A stretch of DNA of 64,000 bases from Limnospira fusiformis SAG 85.79 (GTDB lineage Bacteria > Cyanobacteriota > Cyanobacteriia > Cyanobacteriales > Microcoleaceae), in contig NZ_CP051185.1 of assembly GCF_012516315.1 (NCBI RefSeq), positions 6,267,363-6,331,362 on the forward strand. Direction: 5' to 3'. Below are positions 49,125 to 58,840 of the stretch, one piece after another. Within the stretch, counting starts at the first letter, position 1, and each line of letters begins with the position of its first letter. Below the pieces are notes generated by a model, which was not told where the DNA came from, did no database searches, and saw nothing but the letters and a program-made list of their open reading frames with translations. Made by a program: the position numbers and the translations under genes.

Positions 49125-52022
49125 ATGTTAACAGATATTGCTCCAGGGGCACGAATTCTTTGCCGGGATGCTGAATGGTTGGTTAAATCTGTGGCCCTGT
49201 CTTCTGATGGCGATCGCATTATTGAAGCAGTGGGAGTGTCGGAATTTCTCCGGGGTCGTCGTATTCGCTTCCTGGAAGAGTTGGAAAAAAAAGACAGGAA
49301 ACGGGGTTTACAAGTGTTGAAACCCGAAGAGACTCATTTGGTTATTGATGAAACTTCTGGTTATGTCCGTAGTTTATTATTTGTTGAGGCGAATTTAAAG
49401 CAAACTATCCCGGAAGATGGGCGGATTTATTGGGGACATAAAGCCGCTATGGATGCCCTGAATTATCAGCTTATTCCGGCGACTAAAGCCCTACAAATGC
49501 CTCGCCAACGCTTGTTAATTGCTGATGCGGTGGGGTTGGGTAAAACTCTGGAATGTGGTATCCTGGTAACTGAGTTAATTGGGAGGGGGAAAGGTCGCCG
49601 GATTTTAGTGGTTACTACTAAGTCAATGATGGGGCAGTTTCAAAAGGAGTTTTGGCTGCGGTTTACTATTCCTTTGGTGCGTTTGGACTCTGGGGAAATT
49701 CAACGAGTGCGATCGCGACTTCCGGGAAATCATAACCCTTTTCACTATTATGACCGGACAATTATTTCTATTGATACCCTCAAACAAGACCGGGAATATC
49801 GCAGTTATTTGGAACAGGCTCACTGGGATATTATTATAATTGATGAAGCCCATAATGTCGCCCGCAGAGGTAAGGGTCAGTCGGCTTCGCAGCGGGCGAA
49901 ATTGGCTGAACGTTTAGCTACTCGTTCGGATACTTTGATTTTGCTTTCCGCTACTCCCCATGACGGGAAACCGGAGAGTTTTGCTAGTTTGATGAATATG
50001 CTAGATCCGACGGCGATCGCTAATGAAAGTAACTACACTAAAAATGATATCCATGACCTCTATTTGCGGCGGTTTAAAAAAGATGTTTTGCGGGATTTAA
50101 ACCAAAGTATCCCTGAACGGAATGTGGAACCTGTAGAAGCGATCGCCTCCCCCCCAGAAGAGGCGGTTTTTCGGAAACTCCACGATTTGCAATTGGTCAG
50201 TATTGACCGAGGCAAAAGTGCCGGACAGCTATTTAAAACTACTCTCCTAAAGGCATTCTTATCTAGTCCGGCTGCGGGTCTGGAAACCGTGCAAAATCGC
50301 CTGAAAACTTTACAGAAAAAGCTGGATATCTCCACGGAATTAGACCAGGCAGAATTGACTGATTTGGCGGCAGGTTTGGCGGCAATAGATCAGGGGAGTT
50401 TTTCTAAGTATCAGCGACTTATCCAACTGATTAAAACTGAGTTTCAGTGGACTGGAAAAGACCCCAAAGACCGCTTGGTTATTTTTACCGGACGTTTGGA
50501 AACTTTGCGGTTTCTGGAGGCGGAACTACCCCAAGACTTGCGCTTAAAACCAGAGGCGATCGCTCGTTTAGATGGGGGTATGGCAGATATTGACCAAGTG
50601 GAAATTGTCGAGAAATTTGGCTATGAAAATTCCCCGGTGAGGATTTTAATTGCTACGGAAGTGGCATCAGAAGGGTTAAACCTGCACTATCTTAGCCATA
50701 AATTGATTCACTTTGATATCCCTTGGTCGTTGATGACTTTACAGCAGCGAAACGGACGGATCGACCGCTACGGACAAACTCGAAAACCGGAAATTCGCTA
50801 TCTGCTGACTCGCTCCCAGGTTGAACGTATGGATGAGGTGGAGCGTATTATTAAAGTACTTTTAACTAAGGATGAACAGGCGATTAAAAATATTGGCGAT
50901 CCTTCCGTATTTATGGGGGTATTTGACCCGGAAAAAGAAGAAAATTTGACCGCTGCTGCTATTGAAAGCGGAGTGTCGGCGGCGGATTTTGCCGAGGAGT
51001 TAGACCGCAACGCCAAGGGAGAGGGAGATGTCGATATTTTTAGCTGGTTTGAGTCGGAGTCTGGGGATACTGATGAGGGGGTTTCCATGGACTCTAGCCA
51101 GGGTGAACCTCTGGTGGAAACGGGGAGTTTGTTAAGTCTATTTCCGTCGATTTTTCAGTTTACCGCTACGGCTTTAAGGTTCATTAATTCCCAGACCAGT
51201 CCGGTTCATAATCTCCAAATTAACGAAGATGAAGGGTTTATTGAATTGCAACTTCCTCAAGAGCTAAAAAGCCGTTACGATCGCCTTCCTAAAGAAATAC
51301 AACCCCAGGATAATCGGTTATTATATCTTAGCGATCGCCCCGAAGATATGATGCGGGCCATGGAACAAGCGCGAACCGAAGACGCGGACTGGTCGGCTGT
51401 TCAATACCTTTGGGAATTGCATCCTTTGGTAGAATGGATTAGCGATCGCTGTTTATTTTATTTTGGCAGACATCAAGCACCTGTGATACAATTATCTCAG
51501 GGATTAGAATCCGATGAGGTGATTTTTATCTGCTTTGGTAGTTTCCCCAACCGCCGAGGAACTTCCGTCCTAAATCGCTGGGTTTCGGTTATCTTTAAAC
51601 AAGGGAAATTTCAGCGGGTTGAACCCTTTGCGGAAACTCAGAAACGCACGGAATTAGGACTGCATGAGTTGCCCAATTCCGGGACGGTTAATATTGATGA
51701 TTTACTCCCTTTACGGAGTCCGGCTATTCAGCAAGCGCGGCAATATCTTCAGCAGGAAAGGCAACGGTTTCAAGACCAGTTAAATCCTCAGTTAGAGGCA
51801 CAACGGGAACGCCTGGAAAGGCTGCAAGGCTATCATGTGGAACAGTTAGAGTTGCGGTGGGAAAGTGATAATATTTCGGCTAATCTGAAGCAGGATAAAC
51901 AGCAGAAAGAACGCCATAAAATTGACAAGATATTCCAAGATTATCGCGATTGGGTAGAGTTGTCAATGACTACGGAAAGCGAACCTTATCTCAAGTTAAT
52001 TTTTGTGATTCAGCAAGCATAG
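49125..52022 (+). CDS. SNF2/HepA-type helicase, DISARM DrmD-like
   Basis: 965 residues. Superfamily 2 motor with Walker A ADAVGLGKTLE (about residue 134), DEAH box IIIIDEAHN (about 239), LLSATPHDG and, in the C-terminal lobe, ATEVASEGLNL and QQRNGRIDRYGQ. This is the layout of SNF2-like helicases such as RapA and the DrmD protein of class 1 DISARM. It begins 86 bases after the CHAT operon and precedes a large methylase and a DUF1998-type helicase on the same strand. C-terminal 250 residues are helical without a known domain. Confidence 0.85.
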   Translation: MLTDIAPGARILCRDAEWLVKSVALSSDGDRIIEAVGVSEFLRGRRIRFLEELEKKDRKRGLQVLKPEETHLVIDETSGYVRSLLFVEANLKQTIPEDGRIYWGHKAAMDALNYQLIPATKALQMPRQRLLIADAVGLGKTLECGILVTELIGRGKGRRILVVTTKSMMGQFQKEFWLRFTIPLVRLDSGEIQRVRSRLPGNHNPFHYYDRTIISIDTLKQDREYRSYLEQAHWDIIIIDEAHNVARRGKGQSASQRAKLAERLATRSDTLILLSATPHDGKPESFASLMNMLDPTAIANESNYTKNDIHDLYLRRFKKDVLRDLNQSIPERNVEPVEAIASPPEEAVFRKLHDLQLVSIDRGKSAGQLFKTTLLKAFLSSPAAGLETVQNRLKTLQKKLDISTELDQAELTDLAAGLAAIDQGSFSKYQRLIQLIKTEFQWTGKDPKDRLVIFTGRLETLRFLEAELPQDLRLKPEAIARLDGGMADIDQVEIVEKFGYENSPVRILIATEVASEGLNLHYLSHKLIHFDIPWSLMTLQQRNGRIDRYGQTRKPEIRYLLTRSQVERMDEVERIIKVLLTKDEQAIKNIGDPSVFMGVFDPEKEENLTAAAIESGVSAADFAEELDRNAKGEGDVDIFSWFESESGDTDEGVSMDSSQGEPLVETGSLLSLFPSIFQFTATALRFINSQTSPVHNLQINEDEGFIELQLPQELKSRYDRLPKEIQPQDNRLLYLSDRPEDMMRAMEQARTEDADWSAVQYLWELHPLVEWISDRCLFYFGRHQAPVIQLSQGLESDEVIFICFGSFPNRRGTSVLNRWVSVIFKQGKFQRVEPFAETQKRTELGLHELPNSGTVNIDDLLPLRSPAIQQARQYLQQERQRFQDQLNPQLEAQRERLERLQGYHVEQLELRWESDNISANLKQDKQQKERHKIDKIFQDYRDWVELSMTTESEPYLKLIFVIQQA

Positions 52023-52190
52023 AAACCCGGTTTCTTTGTCGAGAAGTCTAGAAACCCGGTTTCTTTGAGAAACCGGGTTTCTTATCCTTGAGAAGCCGAG
52101 AAACCCGGTTTCTTTGAGAAACCGGGTTTCTTATCCTTGAGAAGCCGAGAAACCCGGTTTCTTTGAGAAACCGGGTTTCTTATCCCTGGG
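52020..52190. repeat. Palindrome array left of the RAYT gene
   Basis: Four copies of GAAACCCGGTTTC, three of them paired with GAAACCGGGTTTC five bases further on, with 18-20-base linkers such as ATCCTTGAGAAGCC. It starts at the helicase stop codon and ends at the transposase stop. Confidence 0.88.
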
Positions 52191-52203
52191 TTTCTTTTAG
52201 CTT

Positions 52204-52779
52204 CTATTCATCAAGTAGTAAGTGCTGAATTGATGAGGTTTGGATATGACTTTCGACAAAAGACTGATAATCATTCACCGAATTAAAAAGCGATCGCACC
52301 CCATCAATTTTCGGCAAAGTTCCCCCACGCAATTGGAGATATTCGGGATAGCTAGAAAACTCCCAATCTTCGGGTTTTTTAACCAAATTAGCCTTAACTG
52401 GGTTTAAATGAATATATCGTGTTAAATGGAATAAATATTCATCATTATCAACAGCGATCGCTTGAAATCTACCTTGAAATAAACCGCCAACCCTGTCATA
52501 CTGCTTGTTAATTGCTTTCACATAAGACAAGCTAAATTTTTGCATCACCTCAGAAAAACAATTCTGTTTCAAATATACCAATAAATGATAATGATTAGGC
52601 ATCAAACAATAAGCAATAATATCAGCCACATTAGATTCAACCAAATATTTTCTAATCAGGCGCAAAAAATGAATATAGTTGTCTTGGGTAAAAAAGATAA
52701 TTTGATGATTATTACCTCGATTATAAATATGGTAGTAATGACCCGTTTCAAAAACAATTTTGCGACGTGGCATTTCCAA
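52204..52779 (-). CDS. REP-associated tyrosine transposase (RAYT, IS200-like Y1)
   Basis: 191 residues. It has the Y1 HUH signature PNHYHLLVYL and the later tyrosine-bearing segment LTRYIHLNPVKANLV, and FETGHYYHIYNRGNN near the start, as in RAYT proteins. RAYTs nick single-stranded REP hairpins and are thought to spread them. Here the gene is flanked on both sides by arrays of the island palindrome, whose hairpin is the expected substrate. Opposite strand to the defence genes. Confidence 0.88.
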   Translation of the reverse strand: MEMPRRKIVFETGHYYHIYNRGNNHQIIFFTQDNYIHFLRLIRKYLVESNVADIIAYCLMPNHYHLLVYLKQNCFSEVMQKFSLSYVKAINKQYDRVGGLFQGRFQAIAVDNDEYLFHLTRYIHLNPVKANLVKKPEDWEFSSYPEYLQLRGGTLPKIDGVRSLFNSVNDYQSFVESHIQTSSIQHLLLDE

Positions 52780-52829
52780 TCAACTCCCACAACTTCAACT
52801 TTTATAACTCCGTTAAATTTTAGCGCAAG

Positions 52830-53326
52830 AGAGGTCTAGAAACCCGGTTTCTTTTTCGAGAGGTCTAGAAACCCGGTTTCTTCGAGAAACCGGGTTTCTT
52901 GGTAGAGAGGTCTAGAAACCCGGTTTCTTTGAGAAACCGGGTTTCTTGGTGGAGAAGTCTAGAAACCCGGTTTCTTTGAGAAACCGGGTTTCTTGTTGGA
53001 GAGGTCTAGAAACCCGGTTTCTTCGAGAAACCGGGTTTCTTGTTGGAGAGGTCTAGAAACCCGGTTTCTTCGAGAAACCGGGTTTCTTGGTGGAGAGGTC
53101 TAGAAACCCGGTTTCTTTGAGAAACCGGGTTTCTTGGTGGAGAGGTCTAGAAACCCGGTTTCTTTGAGAAACCGGGTTTCTTGGTGGAGAGGTCTAGAAA
53201 CCCGGTTTCTTTGAGAAACCGGGTTTCTTGGTAGAGAAGTCTAGAAACCCGGTTTCTTTGAGAAACCGGGTTTCTTTGTGGAGAGGTCTAGAAACCCGGT
53301 TTCTTTGAGAAACCGGGTTTCTTGTT
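52830..53326. repeat. Palindrome array right of the RAYT gene (about 11 units of 47 bases)
   Basis: Ten full 47-base units and one partial. Each unit has a GAGAGGTCTA lead, GAAACCCGGTTTC, TTTGA or TTCGA, GAAACCGGGTTTC and a short TTGGTG-like linker. Each arm is itself an odd palindrome and the two arms are inverted copies. Linkers barely vary, so there are no unique spacers as in CRISPR. The last 70 bases to 53394 hold TAAAAT (53342) and the methylase leader. Confidence 0.93.
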
Positions 53327-53394
53327 GGTCGTGAGTAGTGTAAAATGAAAATTTACAGGGTTTCTTTGACTATAAGCCGGGGTTATCGAATATT

Positions 53395-56300
53395 ATGTTA
53401 ATCGGAATTGCTAACGAAAATGAATTTTATGCCGCCTATTATTTGGATGCAATTTTAACCGAAGACCTAAAGACGATCGCCTCCGAGGTGGGGACCAATC
53501 AAGAGCCGCCGTCCCAGGCTTTGGGGAGGCTGCGGGGAGATTATTTTCGCCTCAAAACTCGCACCCAAACTATTAATATAGATAAAACTGAAATTCTCGG
53601 TCAGCAACGGCAGTTTTTTCGGCAGGTTTTGGAGGTTTTGGGGTATCAGTGGGAACCGGGGTTAAAGTGGTTGGATAATGATACCTTGCTCCCGATTTTG
53701 GCGGAAGTTAGACAGAGTTCTGGAATGCCAAATTTGTGGGTTTTGGAAGGGTTTAATCCTACCGGAGAACCTCTCGATATTCTCTCCCTGGAATTTGACC
53801 CTATTCAAGGTCAAGATTTCCCGGAATTTCGGGTCGATCGCTCTCCAGAAAACTGGCTAAATTCTACCCTGGAAGATATCGTAACTGATGTGGTTTTTGG
53901 TCAAAATGAACCCCCCCGCTGGGTGCTATTAATTAGTGTAGACCAGATAGCTTTAATTGACCGTTATAAATGGAATGCTTCCCGGTTGTTAAGGTTTGAT
54001 TTAGAGCAGATTTTAGCCGATCGCGATCGCCATTCTTTGTTCGCTATCGCTACCCTGTTACACCGCGATCGCATTTGTCCAGCCGAAGGAATGGCGTTGT
54101 TAGATACCCTTGATGAAAATAGTCACCGCCATACTTATAGCGTTTCCGAAGACTTGAAATTTGCCTTACGGGAGGCGATCGAACTTTTGGGAAACGAGTT
54201 TATTTATTATCGGCGGACAGTCGGTAAAAAGGGGGTGTATTCCACCCAGGAACAAACCCAAAAGGGAGAACAGGAAATTGACCCCAACCTGTTAAAAATC
54301 CAGTGTTTGCGGTGGGTTTATCGACTGCTATTTATCTTTTATATTGAAGCGCGACCCGAGTTAGGTTATGCTCCCATGGGTTCTGATGTTTATCGGGAGG
54401 GATATAGTTTAGAAACCCTGCGAGACTTGGAACAGGTGGAGTTACTTTCTTCGGAGGACTCGGAAGGCTATTATATAGATACCTCTATTCGTCGTTTATT
54501 TAAATTGTTGTGGTTTGGATATCCTGAAGAAGACCATAAACAAGCCGAACTTTTGCAGAAGAAAACAGCCATTTATAATACCTTCCGTTTACCCGCCTTA
54601 AAAAGTCATCTGTTTGACCCCGAATATACCTCCATGTTAGAGGGAGTCAGGTTTCGCAATTCCGTCCTACAGAAAGTCTTGGAATTGATGTCTTTGTCGC
54701 GGTCAGGACAAGGACGACGGGGACGCATTAGCTACGCGCAATTGGGGGTTAACCAGTTAGGGGAAGTTTACGAGGGTTTATTGAGTTTATCGGCTTTTTT
54801 CGCCGAGGAAAACCTCTACGAAGTTCAACCCGCCGCCAAAAAAACCTCTACCAAGACAGACACCGAAGACGACGACGAAGACCAACCCACAGTTAAACCC
54901 AAAGCCGCGAAAGGTTCCCAACCACGCAGTGAATTAGAGGTGGCTTATTTTGTTCCCGCTGACCGTTTGGAGGAGTTAAAAACGGAGGAGTTGGTGACAG
55001 ACCCCCAGACGGGAAAAACTCCCCGCAAACATGAGAAAGGGAAATTTTTGTTTCGGTTAGCGGGAAGAGACCGCCAAAAAAGTGCCAGTTATTACACTCC
55101 CCAAACCTTAACCAAATGTTTGGTCAAATATGCTCTCCAAGAACTTTTAGCGGACAAGACCGCTGACGATATTTTAAAGTTAACCGTCTGCGAACCAGCT
55201 ATGGGAAGTGCGGCTTTTTTGAATGAAGCTATAACTCAATTAGCCGAGGCTTATTTACAGAAAAAAGAGAAGAAACTTAATCAACGGATACCCCATGAAA
55301 ACATCACCTTAGAGAAGCAGAAAGTCAAAATGCTGCTGGCTGACCGCAATGTATTTGGCATTGATAAAAACCCCATAGCCATGGAATTAGCCGAGGTTTC
55401 CCTGTGGTTAAATTGTATCTATGGGGAAAAAGACAGCGACCAAATATTCGTCCCCTGGTTTGGCTTGCAATTGCATTGTGGTAACTCCCTGGTGGGTGCG
55501 AGACGACAAATATACCCCCGCCAAAAGGTGAGTCAAGGCAAAAAAAACCTCTCCTGGTGGGAAATGCCGCCGTCACGGATACCCCTGGGAGAAACCTTCC
55601 CCGCAGACGGTATTTTTCACTTTTTGTTAGGGGACCCAGGTATGGCTAATTATACGGATAAAGTGATTAAAAAACTCACCCCCGAAGCCATAAAACAGAT
55701 TAACCAATGGCAGAAAGAATTTATCAAAACTCCCCTAAATGCCGACCAAGCGGACTATGGAACATACCTATCAACTCGCATTGATGAACTGTGGCATACT
55801 TACGCGAAGGAATTAGCCAAAATTCGCCAACGGACTACGGACAGCTTGACGGTGTGGGGACAACCGGAACAGGAGAAACGGGAAGTTCCCCTAGCACAAA
55901 AAGATAAAATCTACGAACAGGAGAAACTCTCGCGGGGGGTGAGTAATTCATCGGCTTATCGGCGGCTAAAGTTGGTGATGGACTATTGGTGCAGTTTATG
56001 GTTTTGGCCGCTAGAGGAGGCGGAAAACTTACCGAGTCGGGAGGAGTTTTTCAGCGACATAACGATGATTTTAGGGGTGACGGAAATGGTACCCTCCCAA
56101 CAGTTATCTTTATTCCCGGAAACTCAAACACCCCAGCAAGCGGAGGATTTTATTAATAAATTTGGTTTTGTGGACTTGGAGAAGTTCAAGGGTTTTTCGC
56201 CTCGGTTGCAGTTGGTGGAAACTTTGGCGGAAACTTATAAGTTTTTCCATTGGGAGTTGGAATTTGCGGATATTTTCCTAGAGAGAGGCGGGTTTGATTT

Positions 56301-58233
56301 AATGATTGGTAACCCTCCCTGGGTGAAGATAGAATGGGAAGAAGGGGATATATTGGGGGACTATGACCCGTTGACGGTGATTAGAAAGTTATCGGCGAGT
56401 GAGTTGGCGAAACGGCGGGAAGATTTATTTAGTAAATACCCAAAGTTACAAGCGGCATATCTTCAGGAGTATGAAGAGTTACACGGAACCCAGAATTTCC
56501 TCAACGCGGTGCAAAATTATCATTTATTACAGGGTCAGAAAGCCAACTCATTTAAGTGTTTCCTTCCCCAAGCATGGAATTTTGGCAAGTCTGGCGGGGT
56601 GTCGGGTTTCTTACACCCAGAAGGGGTTTATGATGACCCCAAAGGGGGAACTTTGCGCCGGGAATTATATCGGCACTTAATAGGACATTTTCAGTTTCAA
56701 AATGAATTTAAACTTTTTTCTGATATTGGAAATCGAGTTAAATTTAGCATCAACATTTATCAAAATCCATCTAGCCACAACACAAAAAATATTCGCTTTG
56801 TCAATATTGCTAATGTTTTTAGTCCTAATACCATTTTTGAATGTTTTGAGTCTCCGGGAATTGGTTTGATTCCAGGGATTAAAAATGATAACGGCAAATG
56901 GGAAACCAAAGGTCATCCTAGCCGAATTATTAGCGTTGAGTCCGAGACCTTACAGCTATTTGCGAGATTATATGATGCCGAAGGAACCCCCGCTGAGGAA
57001 GCGCGACTCCCGGCTTTACATTCGCAAAACTTAGTCAGTGTATTAGAAAAGTTGGCTACCCAAGAAAAGCATTTAACTGATGTTATTTACTATTCAACTC
57101 CATCAACCTGTTGGAATGAAGTTAATGCTCAACAAGATAAGACAATTCGCCGAGATACTCAGTTTGCGAAGTCTCCCCAAGACCTGATTTTATCAGGACC
57201 CCATTTCTTTGTGGGAACACCACTTTATCAAACTCCGAGAAAAGTTTGTAATACTAATCGGTCTTATGATATTATTGATTTAAGGGCAATTCCCGACGAC
57301 TATCTACCGCGCACTAACTACGTCCCGGACTGTTCCCCTGCTGAATACCGTCGTCGCACTCCCTGCGTTCCCTGGGATGACCAAAAACCCGTCACTGAGT
57401 TTTATCGGGTTGCTTATAGAAAAATGATTGGAGCATCAGCAGAACGCACTTTAATTCCGGCAATTGCGCCGAAAAAATCAGCGCATATTGATGGCTGCTA
57501 TTCTATGGCGTTTAGAGATATTAAAACTCTTGTTAAGATAACGGCATTATCATCATCATTACCTTATGACTTTTTTATCAAGACAACAGGTAAAGCTAAC
57601 TTCAGACAAGAGTTATCATCTCTTTTTGCTTGTCCAGAGGTAATGTTATCAGCATATATTCGCACTCTAGCGTTAAATTGCCTAACAGTGTATTATGGTG
57701 AATTATGGGAAGAATGCTGGGAGGAAGGATACCGTGAAGAGAGATGGACAAAAGGGGAAGACCGGCGACTGAATCAAAACTTTTTCCGTCATTTAACCCC
57801 AGAATGGCAAAGAAATAACGCCTTGCGGAGTGACTACGAACGTCGTCAAGCGTTAGTAGAAATAGACGTATTAGCAGCGATGTCGTTAGGGTTAACCCTA
57901 GAGGAACTCATCACGTTATACAGGGTACAATTCCCGGTGATGCAGCAATATGAAAAGGAAACCTATTATGATATGAATGGTAGAATAGTGTTCACGAGCA
58001 GCAAAGGGTTAACGGGGGTAGGTTTACCGCGCAAAGGGAACGCGAAAAAGGAAATCATCGGTTGGGAAGACATCAAAGACCTGGAAAGTGGTATCATAGA
58101 AGTAACGGTTACCGACGACACCCTCCCCCAGGGTCCAACGACTCGGAAAATCGCCTACGAAGCGCCTTTTATATTATGCGATCGTATTGAGGACTACCGC
58201 ACGGCGTGGAAACAATTAACAATTAATAATTGA
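53395..58233 (+). CDS. Large adenine-specific DNA methyltransferase (Eco57I/PglX/DrmMI-like)
   Basis: 1612 residues. The N-terminal 560 (ANENEFYAAYYLDAILTEDL to FLFRLAGRDRQKSASYYTPQ) is a large region of unknown role with an acidic low-complexity patch near 490. The methylase core has motif I CEPAMGSAAF (about residue 600), VFGIDKNPIAMELAEVSLWL and the catalytic IGNPPW (N973-P-P-W976), the gamma-class amino-methylase order. Size and layout match DISARM DrmMI or BREX PglX rather than a simple type II enzyme. In DISARM the methylase marks self DNA. The C-terminal 400 residues probably recognise DNA. Confidence 0.87.
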   Translation: MLIGIANENEFYAAYYLDAILTEDLKTIASEVGTNQEPPSQALGRLRGDYFRLKTRTQTINIDKTEILGQQRQFFRQVLEVLGYQWEPGLKWLDNDTLLPILAEVRQSSGMPNLWVLEGFNPTGEPLDILSLEFDPIQGQDFPEFRVDRSPENWLNSTLEDIVTDVVFGQNEPPRWVLLISVDQIALIDRYKWNASRLLRFDLEQILADRDRHSLFAIATLLHRDRICPAEGMALLDTLDENSHRHTYSVSEDLKFALREAIELLGNEFIYYRRTVGKKGVYSTQEQTQKGEQEIDPNLLKIQCLRWVYRLLFIFYIEARPELGYAPMGSDVYREGYSLETLRDLEQVELLSSEDSEGYYIDTSIRRLFKLLWFGYPEEDHKQAELLQKKTAIYNTFRLPALKSHLFDPEYTSMLEGVRFRNSVLQKVLELMSLSRSGQGRRGRISYAQLGVNQLGEVYEGLLSLSAFFAEENLYEVQPAAKKTSTKTDTEDDDEDQPTVKPKAAKGSQPRSELEVAYFVPADRLEELKTEELVTDPQTGKTPRKHEKGKFLFRLAGRDRQKSASYYTPQTLTKCLVKYALQELLADKTADDILKLTVCEPAMGSAAFLNEAITQLAEAYLQKKEKKLNQRIPHENITLEKQKVKMLLADRNVFGIDKNPIAMELAEVSLWLNCIYGEKDSDQIFVPWFGLQLHCGNSLVGARRQIYPRQKVSQGKKNLSWWEMPPSRIPLGETFPADGIFHFLLGDPGMANYTDKVIKKLTPEAIKQINQWQKEFIKTPLNADQADYGTYLSTRIDELWHTYAKELAKIRQRTTDSLTVWGQPEQEKREVPLAQKDKIYEQEKLSRGVSNSSAYRRLKLVMDYWCSLWFWPLEEAENLPSREEFFSDITMILGVTEMVPSQQLSLFPETQTPQQAEDFINKFGFVDLEKFKGFSPRLQLVETLAETYKFFHWELEFADIFLERGGFDLMIGNPPWVKIEWEEGDILGDYDPLTVIRKLSASELAKRREDLFSKYPKLQAAYLQEYEELHGTQNFLNAVQNYHLLQGQKANSFKCFLPQAWNFGKSGGVSGFLHPEGVYDDPKGGTLRRELYRHLIGHFQFQNEFKLFSDIGNRVKFSINIYQNPSSHNTKNIRFVNIANVFSPNTIFECFESPGIGLIPGIKNDNGKWETKGHPSRIISVESETLQLFARLYDAEGTPAEEARLPALHSQNLVSVLEKLATQEKHLTDVIYYSTPSTCWNEVNAQQDKTIRRDTQFAKSPQDLILSGPHFFVGTPLYQTPRKVCNTNRSYDIIDLRAIPDDYLPRTNYVPDCSPAEYRRRTPCVPWDDQKPVTEFYRVAYRKMIGASAERTLIPAIAPKKSAHIDGCYSMAFRDIKTLVKITALSSSLPYDFFIKTTGKANFRQELSSLFACPEVMLSAYIRTLALNCLTVYYGELWEECWEEGYREERWTKGEDRRLNQNFFRHLTPEWQRNNALRSDYERRQALVEIDVLAAMSLGLTLEELITLYRVQFPVMQQYEKETYYDMNGRIVFTSSKGLTGVGLPRKGNAKKEIIGWEDIKDLESGIIEVTVTDDTLPQGPTTRKIAYEAPFILCDRIEDYRTAWKQLTINN

Positions 58234-58251
58234 TTTAGAGGAGATTCGATT

Positions 58252-58340
58252 ATGGACACCATAACACACTATCGGCAAATTGTCAAAGACCCTTTATTCC
58301 AGCAGCCTATAAACCGGGTTTCTTTGAGAAACGGGGTTTC
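58252..58340 (+). pseudogene. XisI-like N-terminus cut by repeat units
   Basis: MDTITHYRQIVKDPLFQ resembles the start of XisI-family proteins (DUF-type element-excision factors of cyanobacteria, usually near 110 residues). GAGGAGATTCG before the ATG is a good ribosome binding site. After about 17 codons the sequence becomes the 84-base palindrome repeat, and the open frame to 58683 merely reads the repeat. A remnant is likelier than a gene. Confidence 0.45.
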
Positions 58341-58780
58341 TTTATCCCTCCACCAGCCACCCCGGAAACCTCCTTTCTTACTCCAGCAGCCTATAAACCG
58401 GGTTTCTTTGAGAAACGGGGTTTCTTTACCCCCCCACCAGCCACCCCGGAAACCTCCTTTCTTACTCCAGCAGCCTATAAACCGGGTTTCTTTGAGAAAC
58501 GGGGTTTCTTTATCCCTCCACCAGCCACCCCGGAAACCTCCTTTCTTACTCCAGCAGCCTATAAACCGGGTTTCTTTGAGAAACCGGGTTTCTTTTTCGT
58601 CCTTGGAGAAACGGGGTTTCTTATCCCCCCAGGAGCCGATAAACCCGGTTTCTTCCCCCCAATTGTTAATTATTGGTTATTAATTAAGACCACCCGGAAA
58701 CCGGGTTTCTTTTTCGAGAAGCCGAGAAACCGGGTTTCTTTGAGAAACCGGGTTTCTTATCCTCGAGAAGCCGAGAAACC
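58301..58780. repeat. 84-base repeat units with palindromes
   Basis: AGCAGCCTATAAACCGGGTTTC begins units at 58301, 58385, 58469 and 58553 (period 84), each with AAACCGGGTTTCTTTGAGAAACGGGGTTTC and CACCAGCCACCCCGGAAACC. Ordinary GAAACCCGGTTTC pairs follow to 58780. The rest to 58840 has TTAATTATTAATT stretches and the GAGAAGAGAG ribosome binding site of the next gene. Confidence 0.85.
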
Positions 58781-58840
58781 GGGTTTCTTATCCCCCAATT
58801 GTTAATTGTTAATTATTAATTATTAATTAAGAGAAGAGAG

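Noticed and set aside
52830-53326. Possible CRISPR array (regular 47-base period)
   Set aside because: Whole units are repeated including the linker, no unique spacers exist, and no cas genes are near. It is a palindrome tandem array.
58252-58683. A 143-codon coding sequence
   Set aside because: Beyond the first 17 codons it only translates 84-base palindrome repeats; no independent sign of coding.
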